From: Paenibacillus sp. USDA918EY
Lineage (GTDB): Bacteria; Bacillota; Bacilli; Paenibacillales; Paenibacillaceae
Assembly: GCF_009870825.1 (NCBI RefSeq)
Contig: NZ_WTWY01000005.1
Span: forward strand, 310,001 to 374,000
Length of the DNA: 64,000 nucleotides
Direction of reading: 5' to 3'
In this document: positions 43,999-52,943 of the stretch, one piece after another
How positions within the stretch are numbered: position 1 is the stretch's first letter
How the letters are laid out: every line of letters begins with the position of its first letter
Notes under the pieces: generated by a model
The model's input: the letters and a program-made list of their open reading frames with translations, nothing else
The model's database searches: none
What the model was told of the DNA's origin: nothing
Translations under genes and position numbers: made by a program

Positions 43999-44330
43999 GC
44001 AAAAAAACGCATCTCATCCTCAAGGGACGAGTGCGTTCATCTCGTGGTTCCACCCTAATTCAACCAGCAGTCAACCAGCCTCGGCCGCAGGCCAAAGTTG
44101 AAATTGCAGGTTCTCATTGGAATCCGTTAACGGGGATCAGGCGGTGCCGCTTACTGCCGCTCCGTGATGCAAAAGCGGGTTCAACGCCACGGCTACAAAG
44201 GGGTAACTTCATGCCGTTTTCAGGAGAAGCTTTCAGCCGGAACCTCTCTCTCTGGGCAGCTCGTGCAAGAAGTCATGTCTTTGATCAAAGCCAAATGTTG
44301 AATTATGGCTATAATCAAATCACAGACAGA
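43999..44330 (-). ncRNA. T-box leader of thrS, threonine specifier ACC
   Basis: The minus strand shows the T-box AGGGTGGAACCACG (44043-44056). The terminator AACGCACTCGTCC/GGATGAGATGCGTT is followed by TTTTTTT (44000-44037). A stem I region has AGAGAGAGG. In the specifier loop GAAGTTACCCC reads ACC (44202-44204 plus strand), a threonine codon. This leader fills the 513-base gap between thrS and the DUF1801 gene together with the terminator below. Confidence 0.88.
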
Positions 44331-44362
44331 AATAAATGTCAAGCCCTTGTTTTCAGTTTACT

Positions 44363-44399
44363 GCAAAAAAGAAAAGCACCGCAGATCGTCCGCGATGCA
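44363..44399 (-). terminator. Terminator of the ECF42 gene cluster
   Basis: GCATCGC pairs with GCGGTGC (44376-44398), followed by TTTTCTTTTTTGC on the minus strand. Confidence 0.75.
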
Positions 44400-44449
44400 A
44401 TCTTTGTGTCATATACATGTCACATATTTGACGACTTTCAAATGACGTT

Positions 44450-44791
44450 TTACAAAGCCGAAGAAGCTTGGCCGACCCAGGCTTTCAGCTGCTCCGGATC
44501 AAAGCCTTGACCTTGGCGCAGCTTCAACGTTTTTCGTTCCGGCGGTCCGTCAAAAAGGCCTTCCGGAAGGTCGAGTTCTGTCGCATTAAAAATCGTAAAA
44601 CTAACGGCATCCTTCGAAGTCGAAATGACCGCCGCATATTTCCCGTTTTTCAAAAAATGGGGCTTTTTGTACTGAATCCGTTCCTGCACATCCGGAATCG
44701 CTTGATGAACAACCTTGCGAAGCTCTGCTGCCATTTCCTTTTGCCACGGTTCCTTTATCGCATCGATAAAATCGGTTACTTCCTGGTTCAT
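44450..44791 (-). CDS. DUF1801 (YdhG/YjhG-like) protein
   Basis: This 113-aa protein of the YdhG/DUF1801 fold has DFIDAIKEPWQKEMAAELRKVVHQAIPDVQERIQYKKPHFLKNGKYAA near its N-terminus and a C-terminal helix. The iron-chaperone-like domain occurs in stress genes. ATG 44791 follows AAAGGAG by eight bases. It is the last gene of the ECF42 cluster; no clear copy of the ECF promoter lies before it. Confidence 0.8.
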   Translation of the reverse strand: MNQEVTDFIDAIKEPWQKEMAAELRKVVHQAIPDVQERIQYKKPHFLKNGKYAAVISTSKDAVSFTIFNATELDLPEGLFDGPPERKTLKLRQGQGFDPEQLKAWVGQASSAL

Positions 44792-44850
44792 ATGATTTTC
44801 TCCTTTTACTTGGAACGATTGTGGATACATTTAAATCATGCAAAAGCTTG

Positions 44851-45249
44851 TTATTTCACGATTTGCCACGTGACGCCGAACGGATCCACGACTTCTCCGT
44901 AATAGGCTCCCCATGGCTGCTGCTCGAACGGGTATTGAACCTTTCCTCCCTCGCTGAGCCGATCAAACGCTTTTCTCGCTTCCGCTTCGTCGTCAAAGGT
45001 CAAGGAAAGGCTCATATTGCGGCTGCCTTCCGCCGGCATAAAGGAATCGGACAGGAATAACGTGTTTTCACCGGCTACGGTGAGGACCATATGCATGACC
45101 TTTTCTCTGGCCTCTTCCGGCGTCCCCGGAATCTCGCCGAATGTTTTGACCGCATGAATCTTTCCGCCCAGCGCATCTTTGTAAAACTCCGCTTGTTTTC
45201 TTGCGTCCTTGCACATCAAATAAGTAACCAATTTTGCCGCCATGTTCAT
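44851..45249 (-). CDS. VOC-family protein, PhnB/glyoxalase type
   Basis: This 132-aa protein of the PhnB/3-demethylubiquinone-like branch of the vicinal oxygen chelate fold has YLMCKDARKQAEFYKDALGG, then VMHMVLTVAGENTLFLSDS and GAYYGEVVDPFGVTWQIV. Such genes commonly sit beside YCII/DGPF and ECF sigma genes. An ECF42-type promoter (45325-45353) lies before it. ATG codons at 45252 and 45249 are adjacent; the AAGGGTTG site fits 45249. Confidence 0.85.
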   Translation of the reverse strand: MNMAAKLVTYLMCKDARKQAEFYKDALGGKIHAVKTFGEIPGTPEEAREKVMHMVLTVAGENTLFLSDSFMPAEGSRNMSLSLTFDDEAEARKAFDRLSEGGKVQYPFEQQPWGAYYGEVVDPFGVTWQIVK

Positions 45250-45324
45250 CATCAACCCTTCAATTGTTTTTTTGGAATCAAGCATTCTTTTTAAATTCAC
45301 CGCTTGAAATCCGTTTCTACTTTA

Positions 45325-45353
45325 ACGACGAATGCCAAACGAATACATCGACA
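45325..45353 (-). promoter_or_regulatory. ECF42-type promoter before the VOC gene
   Basis: On the minus strand TGTCGA (45348-45353), exactly 17 bases, and CGTCGT (45325-45330). Confidence 0.8.
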
Positions 45354-45377
45354 GCCTTCAAAAAATTTTTCGGAATT

Positions 45378-45794
45378 TTAAATTTGTTCCCGCAAGTTCG
45401 TCTCCAATGCCATGATGTTAGGATCATGATAGGTTTCTGCCGGATCCGCCAGCTGGCGCAGCTCAATGTCAACTTTTCCCCGGCCCTTTGGAACGGGAGC
45501 CCTTCTCGCCCATTCCAAAGCTTCATCGACGGAAGGGGCTTCGATCATGAGAAACCCTTCCATCAGCCCGCTATCCGCGGAAAACGGACCGACCGTTACA
45601 TCAGCCTTCCCTCCTTCAAGCGAAAACGTGATCCGAAGCCCGCTTGAGCTTGGGAGCAGCGTTTCGTCGGCAAGCAGAACTCCGGCTTGGGCTAGGGACT
45701 TGGCGTATGCCGTACGATGGGTCATGTAATCTTGATCGTAATTTATGCCCGCTTCCGAAAACGCCGTCGATTTGAACATCAGCAAATATCTCAT
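45378..45794 (-). CDS. YCII/DGPF-domain protein
   Basis: This 138-aa member of the YCII-related (DGPF) family begins MRYLLMFKSTAFSEAG and has a GPFSADSGLMEGFLMIEA segment where the family has DGPF. Proteins of this family are encoded with ECF42 sigma factors in many actinobacteria and firmicutes; their function is not settled. GAAGGAG precedes the ATG, and an ECF42-type promoter lies upstream. Confidence 0.9.
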   Translation of the reverse strand: MRYLLMFKSTAFSEAGINYDQDYMTHRTAYAKSLAQAGVLLADETLLPSSSGLRITFSLEGGKADVTVGPFSADSGLMEGFLMIEAPSVDEALEWARRAPVPKGRGKVDIELRQLADPAETYHDPNIMALETNLREQI

Positions 45795-45860
45795 AAAGCA
45801 CGCTCCTTCAGGCAGGGTTTGGATTCGGCAGCATGCTGCCTTTCATCTGCCTTTACTTGA

Positions 45861-45889
45861 ACGACGAACGCGGGAGCGCCAAATCGACA
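45861..45889 (-). promoter_or_regulatory. ECF42-type promoter before the second YCII/DGPF gene
   Basis: On the minus strand TGTCGA (45884-45889), exactly 17 bases, and CGTCGT (45861-45866). Confidence 0.8.
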
Positions 45890-45899
45890 AACGGCAAAA

Positions 45900-47159
45900 T
45901 TATTTTTTATCCATGCACTCGGATGCTCGAGCCAGCAGCAGTTCCCGCTCACGGTTGTTTCTCGTCAAGGATGCGGCCCGTTCAAATTCAAGGCGCGCTT
46001 CCTCGAAGCGGTCCAGCTTGTACAAAAGGTCGCCGCGTACGCTGGGCAGAAGATGATAGGTCGACAACGACGGTTCGTTGTTCAATTCATCGACGATCTG
46101 GAGGCCGAAATCCGGACCAAACGCCATCGCTATCGCCACCGCACGGTTTAATTCCACGATCGGCGAAGGCATGGCGCGGGATAATGCTTCATACAACGCC
46201 GCGATTCGGACCCAGTCCGTCTCCCCGGGCGACATCGCTTTTGCGTGGCAGGCTGCAATGGCTGCCTGAAGCGCGTAAGGGCCGTACGGCTTCCCCAACT
46301 GCTGGCACCGATCGAGAGCAGCCAGCCCCCGGCGGATCAACAGTTGGTCCCACTTGGCCCGGTTTTGGTCCATAAGCAGGATCGGCTCGCCATCCGGTCC
46401 GACGCGCGTCTTTAGCCGTGAAGACTGAATTTCCAACAGCGCCACAAGCCCATGCGCTTCGGGTTCAGCCGGCGCAATCTCCGCAAGCATGCGGCCAAGT
46501 CGAAGCGCTTCTTGGCAAAGCAGCGGGCGGACCCAGTTTTCGCCTGCGGTTGCCGAATACCCTTCATTGAACATTAAGTAAATGACCTCAAGGACGGCGG
46601 CCATTCGCTCCTTCAACTCCTCGCCGACCGGGACCTCGAAGGGAACCTTTTTGGCGCTGAGCGTCCGCTTCGCCCGAACGATCCGCTGCGCGATCGTCGC
46701 TTCGGCCGCCAGAAACGACCGTGCGATCTCGTCGGTCGTAAGTCCGCACAACAACCTTAGCGTGAGCGCCACCCTTGCGTCCTGCGACAAAACCGGGTGA
46801 CAGGTCATGAAGATGAGGCGCAGGAGATCGTCGCCGATCTCCCCGTCAAGTTGACGGTCCATATCCTCTTCCGTATACCATTCGGCGCTGCGGGTCAATT
46901 CCTCGTATTTTCGGTCGCGAAGCTTGTTTCTTCGCAGCAGATCGATCGCACGCCGCTTGGCCGTCGTCATAAGCCACGCTCCCGGATTGTCGGGAATGCC
47001 CGTTTCCGGCCACCGCTCTAGCGCGATCACCAGCGCATCCTGGGCCAGATCTTCCGCCAGACCTACATCGCGCACCATGCGCGTTAACCCGGCGATTAAT
47101 TTAGGAGATTCGATCCGCCAAATGGCATCAATCGTACGCCCTGTGTTAGAAATGCTCAC
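45900..47159 (-). CDS. ECF42-type RNA polymerase sigma factor with long C-terminal extension
   Basis: This 419-aa protein has sigma region 2 in its first 100 residues (AEDLAQDALVIALERWPETGIPDNPGAWLMTTAKRRAIDLLRR). Region 4 is near 130-185 (TLRLLCGLTTDEIARSFLAAEATIAQRIVRAKRTL). A helical extension of about 220 residues is typical of group ECF42 and thought to be tetratricopeptide-like and to regulate the factor in place of an anti-sigma factor. GTG 47159 overlaps the stop of the upstream DGPF gene (GTGA). No anti-sigma gene is present. Confidence 0.92.
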   Translation of the reverse strand: MSISNTGRTIDAIWRIESPKLIAGLTRMVRDVGLAEDLAQDALVIALERWPETGIPDNPGAWLMTTAKRRAIDLLRRNKLRDRKYEELTRSAEWYTEEDMDRQLDGEIGDDLLRLIFMTCHPVLSQDARVALTLRLLCGLTTDEIARSFLAAEATIAQRIVRAKRTLSAKKVPFEVPVGEELKERMAAVLEVIYLMFNEGYSATAGENWVRPLLCQEALRLGRMLAEIAPAEPEAHGLVALLEIQSSRLKTRVGPDGEPILLMDQNRAKWDQLLIRRGLAALDRCQQLGKPYGPYALQAAIAACHAKAMSPGETDWVRIAALYEALSRAMPSPIVELNRAVAIAMAFGPDFGLQIVDELNNEPSLSTYHLLPSVRGDLLYKLDRFEEARLEFERAASLTRNNRERELLLARASECMDKK

Positions 47160-47569
47160 AGCCTAAACTGCCCCTTTATTTTTTCTTGCTTGTCTTCATC
47201 CGAAGACAATTCTTCCGGATCAAAAATTTGTCTGAGTTCAACTTCGCCTTGTCCGCCGCCATGCGGATCAGGCATGCGCATCGCCCACTCGATCGCTTCC
47301 TCGCGCGACTTTACTTCGATCAGCGTAAAGCCCGCAATAATTTCCTTGGCTTCCGTAAAGGGGCCGTCCACCACTTTCGGTTTCCCCCCAGGCTCCGGAT
47401 ACGAAATCCGGATGCCGGTGGAGCTTGGCTGTAAACCGTCCGCGGCAAGCAGCACTCCCGCTTTCGCCAACTCCTCGTTATACCGCAGCATGGCATCGAG
47501 CAATTCCTGGCTTGGCTTGACGCCGGCTTCCGAATCCGCTGTAGCTTTCACGATCATCATAAATCTCAT
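47156..47569 (-). CDS. YCII/DGPF-domain protein
   Basis: This 137-aa DGPF protein begins MRFMMIVKATADSEAG and carries the intact VVDGPFTEAKEIIAGFTLIE signature. It starts seven bases after GGAGGG and overlaps the sigma gene by four bases, so it is translationally coupled to ecf42. It is the first gene of the operon and is led by a TGTCGA-N17-CGTTGT promoter. Confidence 0.92.
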   Translation of the reverse strand: MRFMMIVKATADSEAGVKPSQELLDAMLRYNEELAKAGVLLAADGLQPSSTGIRISYPEPGGKPKVVDGPFTEAKEIIAGFTLIEVKSREEAIEWAMRMPDPHGGGQGEVELRQIFDPEELSSDEDKQEKIKGQFRL

Positions 47570-47921
47570 GTTTGTTCCCTCCACAATGTGATAGCGGGCC
47601 GATTTCCGCTCAATTTAGTCCGGTATTGACCGGCCTCTATGAATACAACGAATGAATACAAGACGAATCGACACATCTAACGTTTTTTTAATAAAGACCA
47701 TTTATCATGGAACTCCCTATTAAATTCGTGCTGGAGGGCGATATCCCCTGCATGAACTTCCGCGCATGATCATTGAAAAAAGTCCCTCCGTAGTTCAAGT
47801 AGTTCATATAGACGAAGCAGCATCGGGCCAATGATGGGTATAAGCCGAATTTTAGCGGTATCCTCATGCAAAAAACCTGCCGAGCTTCAATGCCCGACAG
47901 GTTTTTTTTACTCTAGCGACC
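47570..47921. other. Intergenic region with ECF42 promoter and a bidirectional terminator
   Basis: This stretch has no gene. It holds the first ECF42-type promoter, TGTCGA (47668-47673), 17 bases, CGTTGT (47645-47650) on the minus strand. It also has a terminator for the Gfo gene: CCTGTCGGGC pairs with GCTCGGCAGG (47875-47902) between A and T runs, able to act both ways. The middle (47700-47860) shows nothing recognisable. Confidence 0.75.
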
Positions 47922-49196
47922 TTATTTCGCTTCTTGCACGCTGTAGCGTTCTTTAAACTCCCGCAATCCGATAATGTTTCCTTCGATCCGGGATTGTTCC
48001 GCCGCAAACGCCATCAGGTGGCTTTGAACCGAGGCGTCCGCCGACGTCAAACCTTGGCTTTGACCGTCTGTCCGCACCAGCTTCAGAAAATCCTTCACGA
48101 GACGCATGTCGCCGCCGCCATGCCCAACATGCCCTCCCATATCTTCAAAAGAGATCCGCTCGACCTTGCCGCTGCCGAAATGGATGATTTCGATCTCGTT
48201 TTTCTCCATCGCTCCGCGGATTTCGCCTTTGGTTCCCATGAGCTTGATCGTGCGGCTGATATCTCTCGTAAACGCGCTCATCGTAAAAGCGGCCGTCACC
48301 CCGTCAGCAAATTCCAGGTTTACAACCTGATGGTCCACAACATCGTTATCGCAGTAATAGACGCATCTGCCGTAAGGCCCTTCCTGCAGCGCTTGATAGC
48401 GGGCATCGTAGCTCATATCGTCGCTAATGGCCGAGGTCGGCCAGTTCGTATCCTCCGTCAAATAGATATTCGGCGCATAATACAGGCACTCGTCCGCAAC
48501 CGGACATCCGTCCAAACATCGCAGAGGCGCCCCCTCTGGCGCTTCCGAAGCCCTGAAATGGCTGAGCGAGCCGAATGAAGAAACTTTCACGCAGTCCGAA
48601 CCTGCCAACCACAGCAATATATCGAGATCATGGCAGGACTTCGCCAAAATCATCGGACTGGATTCGTCCTTCCGGCGCCAGTTTCCTCTGACGAAGCTAT
48701 GCGCCTGGTGCCAATATCCGACGTTTTCATTATGCTGGATCGATACCAATCGGCCGATCGTTTCTTTTTCCAGCAATGCTTTGAGCGTACTGAAAAACGG
48801 CGTGTAACGAAGCACGTGGCAGATCGAAAATACAAGCCCGGCCTTTGAAGCCATGTCGCCCATGCGGATGCATTCTTCGGGATCCGGCGACATCGGCTTT
48901 TCCAAAAGCACGTGATACCCCGCCTGCAGCGCTTTCATCGTCGGCTCGAAATGCTGTTTGTCCTGCGTGCAGATCACGACCGCATCCGCCAGCTTCGGCA
49001 GCGCAAACAAATCGTTCCAATGCTCGAAGCACATCTCGTCCGCCAAACCATGCCTTGCCTTGAAATTCTCTCTCCGATGCCGAACCGGTTCCGCGACTGC
49101 CACGACTTCAAGCTCGGCAGGATGCTGAAGCGCGTAATCCATGTAATTGACGCCGCGCAGGCCCGCTCCGATCAATGCGACCTTTACCTTTTTCAT
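47922..49196 (-). CDS. Gfo/Idh/MocA-family oxidoreductase
   Basis: This 424-aa dehydrogenase has the Rossmann fold VALIGAGLRGVNYMDYA and HVLLEKPMSPDPEECI with the catalytic Lys. It lies 30 bases after the second permease, so it is the last gene of the sugar-import operon. It carries three cysteines in CLDGCPVADEC and a longer C-terminal domain (about residues 190-400), as in the branch encoded with LplA-type importers. Confidence 0.9.
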   Translation of the reverse strand: MKKVKVALIGAGLRGVNYMDYALQHPAELEVVAVAEPVRHRRENFKARHGLADEMCFEHWNDLFALPKLADAVVICTQDKQHFEPTMKALQAGYHVLLEKPMSPDPEECIRMGDMASKAGLVFSICHVLRYTPFFSTLKALLEKETIGRLVSIQHNENVGYWHQAHSFVRGNWRRKDESSPMILAKSCHDLDILLWLAGSDCVKVSSFGSLSHFRASEAPEGAPLRCLDGCPVADECLYYAPNIYLTEDTNWPTSAISDDMSYDARYQALQEGPYGRCVYYCDNDVVDHQVVNLEFADGVTAAFTMSAFTRDISRTIKLMGTKGEIRGAMEKNEIEIIHFGSGKVERISFEDMGGHVGHGGGDMRLVKDFLKLVRTDGQSQGLTSADASVQSHLMAFAAEQSRIEGNIIGLREFKERYSVQEAK

Positions 49197-49226
49197 CCGT
49201 TATCTCCGCTCCTTACGAATACTGTG

Positions 49227-50114
49227 TTATTCCTTGACGCTTCCGACGGTCATGCCTTTAACAAAATATTTCTGCAAAAACGGATATACGACCATGATCG
49301 GCAGCGCCCCCATGAAAATTTGCGCCGTCTGCAGCGTTTTCTCGCTCAGGTTCTCCATCGCTTTGATCTGTTCGATCGAAACCGAAGTCATCTGGGAATT
49401 GATCGACATGATCAACGTGGACAAATAGGTTTGCAGCGGATATTTCTCCGGCGAGTTTAAATACAAAATGCCGTCAAACCAAGAGTTCCAATGCCCCACG
49501 ATCGTGAACAGCCCGATGGTCGCGATGGACGGCAGGGAGACCGGCAAATAAATCCGCCATAATATTCTCCAGTGTCCCGCGCCGTCGATCGTTGCGGCTT
49601 CGTCCAGCTCGCGCGGAATGGTGCGGAAAAAGTTCAGCATCAGCACCATGTTCCATACATTCAGCGCCCCCGGCAATATCAGCGCCCAGATGGAGTCGAT
49701 CAATCCGGTGTTTTTCACGATGATATACGTCGGGATGAGCCCGCCGCCGAAAAACATCGTGATCGCAAAAAACCATACGTAGACCGTTCGATACTTAAAT
49801 TGGTCCACCGCCTTCGACAGCGGATAAGCCGTCACGAAGCATAAAAACATATTGACCGCCGTCCCCAGCACCACCCGTTCAACGGACACGCCCAGCGAAC
49901 GGAAAAACTCTACCTTTTCCCCCAGGTAGCGGTAAGCGTCGAAGTTGAACCCGACCGGCCAAAGCTTGACTTCGCCGGCCATCGCCGCCGTATTCGAACT
50001 GAGGGATACCGAGAGGAGATGGATGAACGGGATGATGCCGAGAAGCGTGATCGCCGTTAGCAGCACCGTATTGAATATGACGAATATCCTTCTGCTGATC
50101 GTAGGTTTATGCAT
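49227..50114 (-). CDS. Carbohydrate ABC transporter permease (LplC/MalG-like)
   Basis: This 295-aa inner-membrane permease has about six segments and the EAA loop DEAATIDGAGHWRILWRIYLP, where the ATPase docks. It lies 15 bases downstream of its partner permease. No ATPase gene is in the window, so a shared MsmX-type ATPase is likely used, as in other Lpl/Yte systems. Confidence 0.93.
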   Translation of the reverse strand: MHKPTISRRIFVIFNTVLLTAITLLGIIPFIHLLSVSLSSNTAAMAGEVKLWPVGFNFDAYRYLGEKVEFFRSLGVSVERVVLGTAVNMFLCFVTAYPLSKAVDQFKYRTVYVWFFAITMFFGGGLIPTYIIVKNTGLIDSIWALILPGALNVWNMVLMLNFFRTIPRELDEAATIDGAGHWRILWRIYLPVSLPSIATIGLFTIVGHWNSWFDGILYLNSPEKYPLQTYLSTLIMSINSQMTSVSIEQIKAMENLSEKTLQTAQIFMGALPIMVVYPFLQKYFVKGMTVGSVKE

Positions 50115-50129
50115 CTCTCTACCTCCCGC

Positions 50130-51020
50130 TTAAAAGATCCGATAATTGTTGTATTTGTAAGCCGCATAATAGGTCACGGATACCAGCACCAAAGAAATCG
50201 CGGATTTAAACAGTCCGACGGCGGCGGCAGGTCCGAATTGTTGGCTGAACATCCCCAATCGGTATACGAACGTATCGATGATATCGGCTCCCTCGTATAC
50301 GGTCGGGTTGTACATGATCAGGATTTGCTCGAACCCGGCATTCAAAATTCCGCCAAGGCTCAGCACCCCAAGCAAAATCAGAATCGGCGCCATGCCCGGC
50401 AGCGTAATATGGATCATTTGCTTCCATCTACCCGCGCCGTCCACTTCGGCGGCTTCGTAAAGCGTCGCGTTGATTCCGGTAATGGCGGCCAGCATGACGA
50501 TCATGTTGTAGCCCATCCCTTTCCAGACATCGGACCCGATCACGATGCCGCGGAACCAATCGTTATCGAGCATGAACATGATCGGCTTCAGTCCGATGGC
50601 CGTCAACAATCCGTTGACGGGACCATTCAGCGAAAACAACTCGATAATGACACCGCCAAGCACGGTCCAGGACAGGAAAAAAGGCAGAAATACCGCCGAC
50701 TGGATAAAACGTGAAAACCAGCGCTTGGTCACCTCGTTCAAAAGCAAGGCCAGAATCAGTGGAACAAGCAGGAACAATACCATCTTAATGACGGCGATCA
50801 AAATCGTATTCCAAAGCACCTGCTTAAAATCCGGCATGTTAAACACGTATTTGAAATTGTCAAAACCAACGAATTTGGAATGAAAAAAACCGGAAAGCGG
50901 CTCAAACTGCTGGAATGCCATGACGAGCCCGGCCATCGGGCCGTAGGCGTAGATCAGCGTCACGATCACGCCGGGCAGCAGCATGAGATGGAGCAGATAT
51001 TCCTTTTTCAGCGTTCTCAT
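50130..51020 (-). CDS. Carbohydrate ABC transporter permease (LplB-like)
   Basis: This 296-aa permease has about six segments and the EAA loop YEAAEVDGAGRWKQMIHITLP. Its N-terminus KKEYLLHLMLLPGVIVTLIYAYGPMAGLVMAFQ is typical of LplB-type proteins that import oligosaccharides. GGGGAGG precedes the ATG. Confidence 0.93.
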   Translation of the reverse strand: MRTLKKEYLLHLMLLPGVIVTLIYAYGPMAGLVMAFQQFEPLSGFFHSKFVGFDNFKYVFNMPDFKQVLWNTILIAVIKMVLFLLVPLILALLLNEVTKRWFSRFIQSAVFLPFFLSWTVLGGVIIELFSLNGPVNGLLTAIGLKPIMFMLDNDWFRGIVIGSDVWKGMGYNMIVMLAAITGINATLYEAAEVDGAGRWKQMIHITLPGMAPILILLGVLSLGGILNAGFEQILIMYNPTVYEGADIIDTFVYRLGMFSQQFGPAAAVGLFKSAISLVLVSVTYYAAYKYNNYRIF

Positions 51021-51043
51021 AGATGGACCTCCCCGTTCAATCG

Positions 51044-51088
51044 TAAACGGGAGGAATCGCCGGCTTCATCAGGCTCCTCCTCCCGTTT
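51044..51088 (-). terminator. Intra-operon hairpin between the binding-protein gene and permeases
   Basis: AAACGGGAGGA pairs with TCCTCCCGTTT without a long T-tract. Such hairpins after binding-protein genes protect or partly end the transcript, which gives more binding protein than permease. Confidence 0.6.
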
Positions 51089-51128
51089 CATCACTTTCAG
51101 GATCATTGCGGCAGCTTATGCATGGCTT

Positions 51129-52862
51129 TTATTTTGCAGCCTCTTTGCTGTACCAATCGTTGACCTCTTGGGTGATTTGATCGCCGCCAAGAGATTTCCA
51201 GCTTTGAACGAACTTGTCGAACTCGTCCAGGGAACCGCCCATTATGATTTTTGTAAAGGATTCCTGCATCAGCTTGTCGAGCTGGGCGCCTTTTTCAACC
51301 TGCGTTTCCGTCGGCAGGCCGAAAAACTCGTTGTTCACGAAAGCGCCGCTTTCCTTGATTTGCCGCGTCGTTCCCCAGCCCCCGTCTTTTGCGGCACGGC
51401 TGAAATATTGACCCCAGTTTACGCCTTTGGAGGCATTGGCCGTGTTGCCCGCAAGATAATCCTTGGCTGCTTTAAAGACGTCGGCAACGTTTTTGTAGTT
51501 TTCGTCATCCAGCGTGATTTCCGTCTGTTTCGCATCCAGCGCCTTGTTGACTTCGGTATAAATCGTATCGATTTGGGCCGGGTTGTAAATCCGCGGATTA
51601 AACCAGTTGTAGACGTAACCGTTCTCCGCTTTGTTTTGATCGATGTATTTCTTTTTGCCTTTTTCGATATAGAAATTGATCATTTTGATGGCGGCTTCCG
51701 GATTTTTCATATTTTTGTTTACGGCGAATACTTTTCCGCTCCGGATCTTCGGCACAAGCGATTTGCCCGGACCGTCAAGTCCCGGAATTTGAACGGCAAT
51801 CCATTCCGCCTTCGGATCCTTGTCCACGTTCAGGTTCAACGGGTAGTTCGGATACCACCATTCGCCGTATACGATGCCGACTTTGCCTGCCGTAATGTCT
51901 TCAACCGCTTTGTTTTCGTCTTTTAATGCAAATTCCTTATCCAATATGCCGTTCTGGTACCAGGTCTGAAGCTTGGCAAGCGCGGTTTTCACTTCCGGCT
52001 GAATGAGTCCCGGGACCAGCTTGCCGCTGCTGTCCTTGATCCAGGCGGATTGGTTGTCCCCGATCGAAGGATAGGCACCGAAGCCGTTAAAGAATCCTCT
52101 CAGGTCGTATGCCCAGAAAAACAGATTCTTTTGAAGGGATACCCCGTACGTGTCGTTTTTGCCGTTTTGGTCCGGGTCGTTTTTCACGAAGGCTTCGGCA
52201 ACCTTGTCCAGCTCATCCATCGTTTTCGGCGGCTGCAGCTTCAAATTGTCGAGCCAATCTTTGCGGAGCCAGAGCAGCTGCGTCGAGAGGAACGGGTCCT
52301 CGAAGGCTGGGATCGCGAGCAGCTTGCCGTCTTCGGAGAATGTCTTCATGGCGAAGCCGCCGTCGGAATCCATGTATTTTTTCAGTTCAGGCGAAGCGTA
52401 ATCGTTGTAGGCTGCCGTCAGGTCGGCCAACATGCCTTGCTTTTTCAGCTTTTCAAAGTTTTTCTGGTCGAGCTCCATAATGTCCGGCAGGTCGGCCGAA
52501 GCCATCGCCAGCGAGAACTTTTGCTCGAATTGGCTGGACGGAACGGTCCATTTGTACTTGACTTCGATGTTGAGCATGTCTTTCAAATCTTTGAGGTAAG
52601 CGTTTTGTTCCGGCGTAATGCCCTTCGGCGTCCGCGGGTCTTCCGGAGGGTTATAGCCGAGCACTTCCGTCACCGTCACCGTTTCGGGGTATTTGCCGAG
52701 CGGTTCGGGCGGCGCGTCCGAGCTCTTTTTTTCCTCTTTGGAGGACGGTTCCGCAGCCGAGTTTGCCGAATCCTTGCCTTGGCTGGAGCATGCCGTAAAT
52801 AACGAAAGCGACATCGTGACGAGCAAAATCATTTTCCATGGATTGATTTTTTTCATGATCAA
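51129..52862 (-). CDS. Extracellular solute-binding lipoprotein (LplA-like)
   Basis: This roughly 577-aa solute-binding protein has a lipobox LSLFTACSS (Cys near residue 25), an acidic-serine linker, then a SBP_bac_1 fold (KFSLAMASADLPDIMELDQKNFEKLKKQGMLADLT). The substrate is not known. LplA-type proteins in Paenibacillus often bind plant oligosaccharides. The start is taken as TTG 52862, seven bases after GGGGG; ATG 52856 is the alternative. Confidence 0.93.
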   Translation of the reverse strand: MIMKKINPWKMILLVTMSLSLFTACSSQGKDSANSAAEPSSKEEKKSSDAPPEPLGKYPETVTVTEVLGYNPPEDPRTPKGITPEQNAYLKDLKDMLNIEVKYKWTVPSSQFEQKFSLAMASADLPDIMELDQKNFEKLKKQGMLADLTAAYNDYASPELKKYMDSDGGFAMKTFSEDGKLLAIPAFEDPFLSTQLLWLRKDWLDNLKLQPPKTMDELDKVAEAFVKNDPDQNGKNDTYGVSLQKNLFFWAYDLRGFFNGFGAYPSIGDNQSAWIKDSSGKLVPGLIQPEVKTALAKLQTWYQNGILDKEFALKDENKAVEDITAGKVGIVYGEWWYPNYPLNLNVDKDPKAEWIAVQIPGLDGPGKSLVPKIRSGKVFAVNKNMKNPEAAIKMINFYIEKGKKKYIDQNKAENGYVYNWFNPRIYNPAQIDTIYTEVNKALDAKQTEITLDDENYKNVADVFKAAKDYLAGNTANASKGVNWGQYFSRAAKDGGWGTTRQIKESGAFVNNEFFGLPTETQVEKGAQLDKLMQESFTKIIMGGSLDEFDKFVQSWKSLGGDQITQEVNDWYSKEAAK

Positions 52863-52913
52863 CGCGTTTCCCCCTTTGTGTATGCTGAAATTGCCAATTG
52901 CTTTATGTGTTTA

Positions 52914-52943
52914 ATTATAGGTTCCAGAAGAAAACGCTATCAA
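52914..52943 (-). promoter_or_regulatory. Promoter of the sugar-import operon with overlapping cre site
   Basis: TTGATA (52938-52943), 18 bases, and TATAAT (52914-52919) on the minus strand. TGATAGCGTTTTCT (52929-52942) overlaps the -35 and matches 12 of 14 positions of the CcpA cre consensus TGWAANCGNTNWCA. This predicts repression by good carbon sources. Confidence 0.7.

Noticed and set aside
44792..44850. A fourth ECF42 promoter before the DUF1801 gene
   Set aside because: A CGTTCC -10-like piece is present, but no TGTCGA occurs at the required distance.
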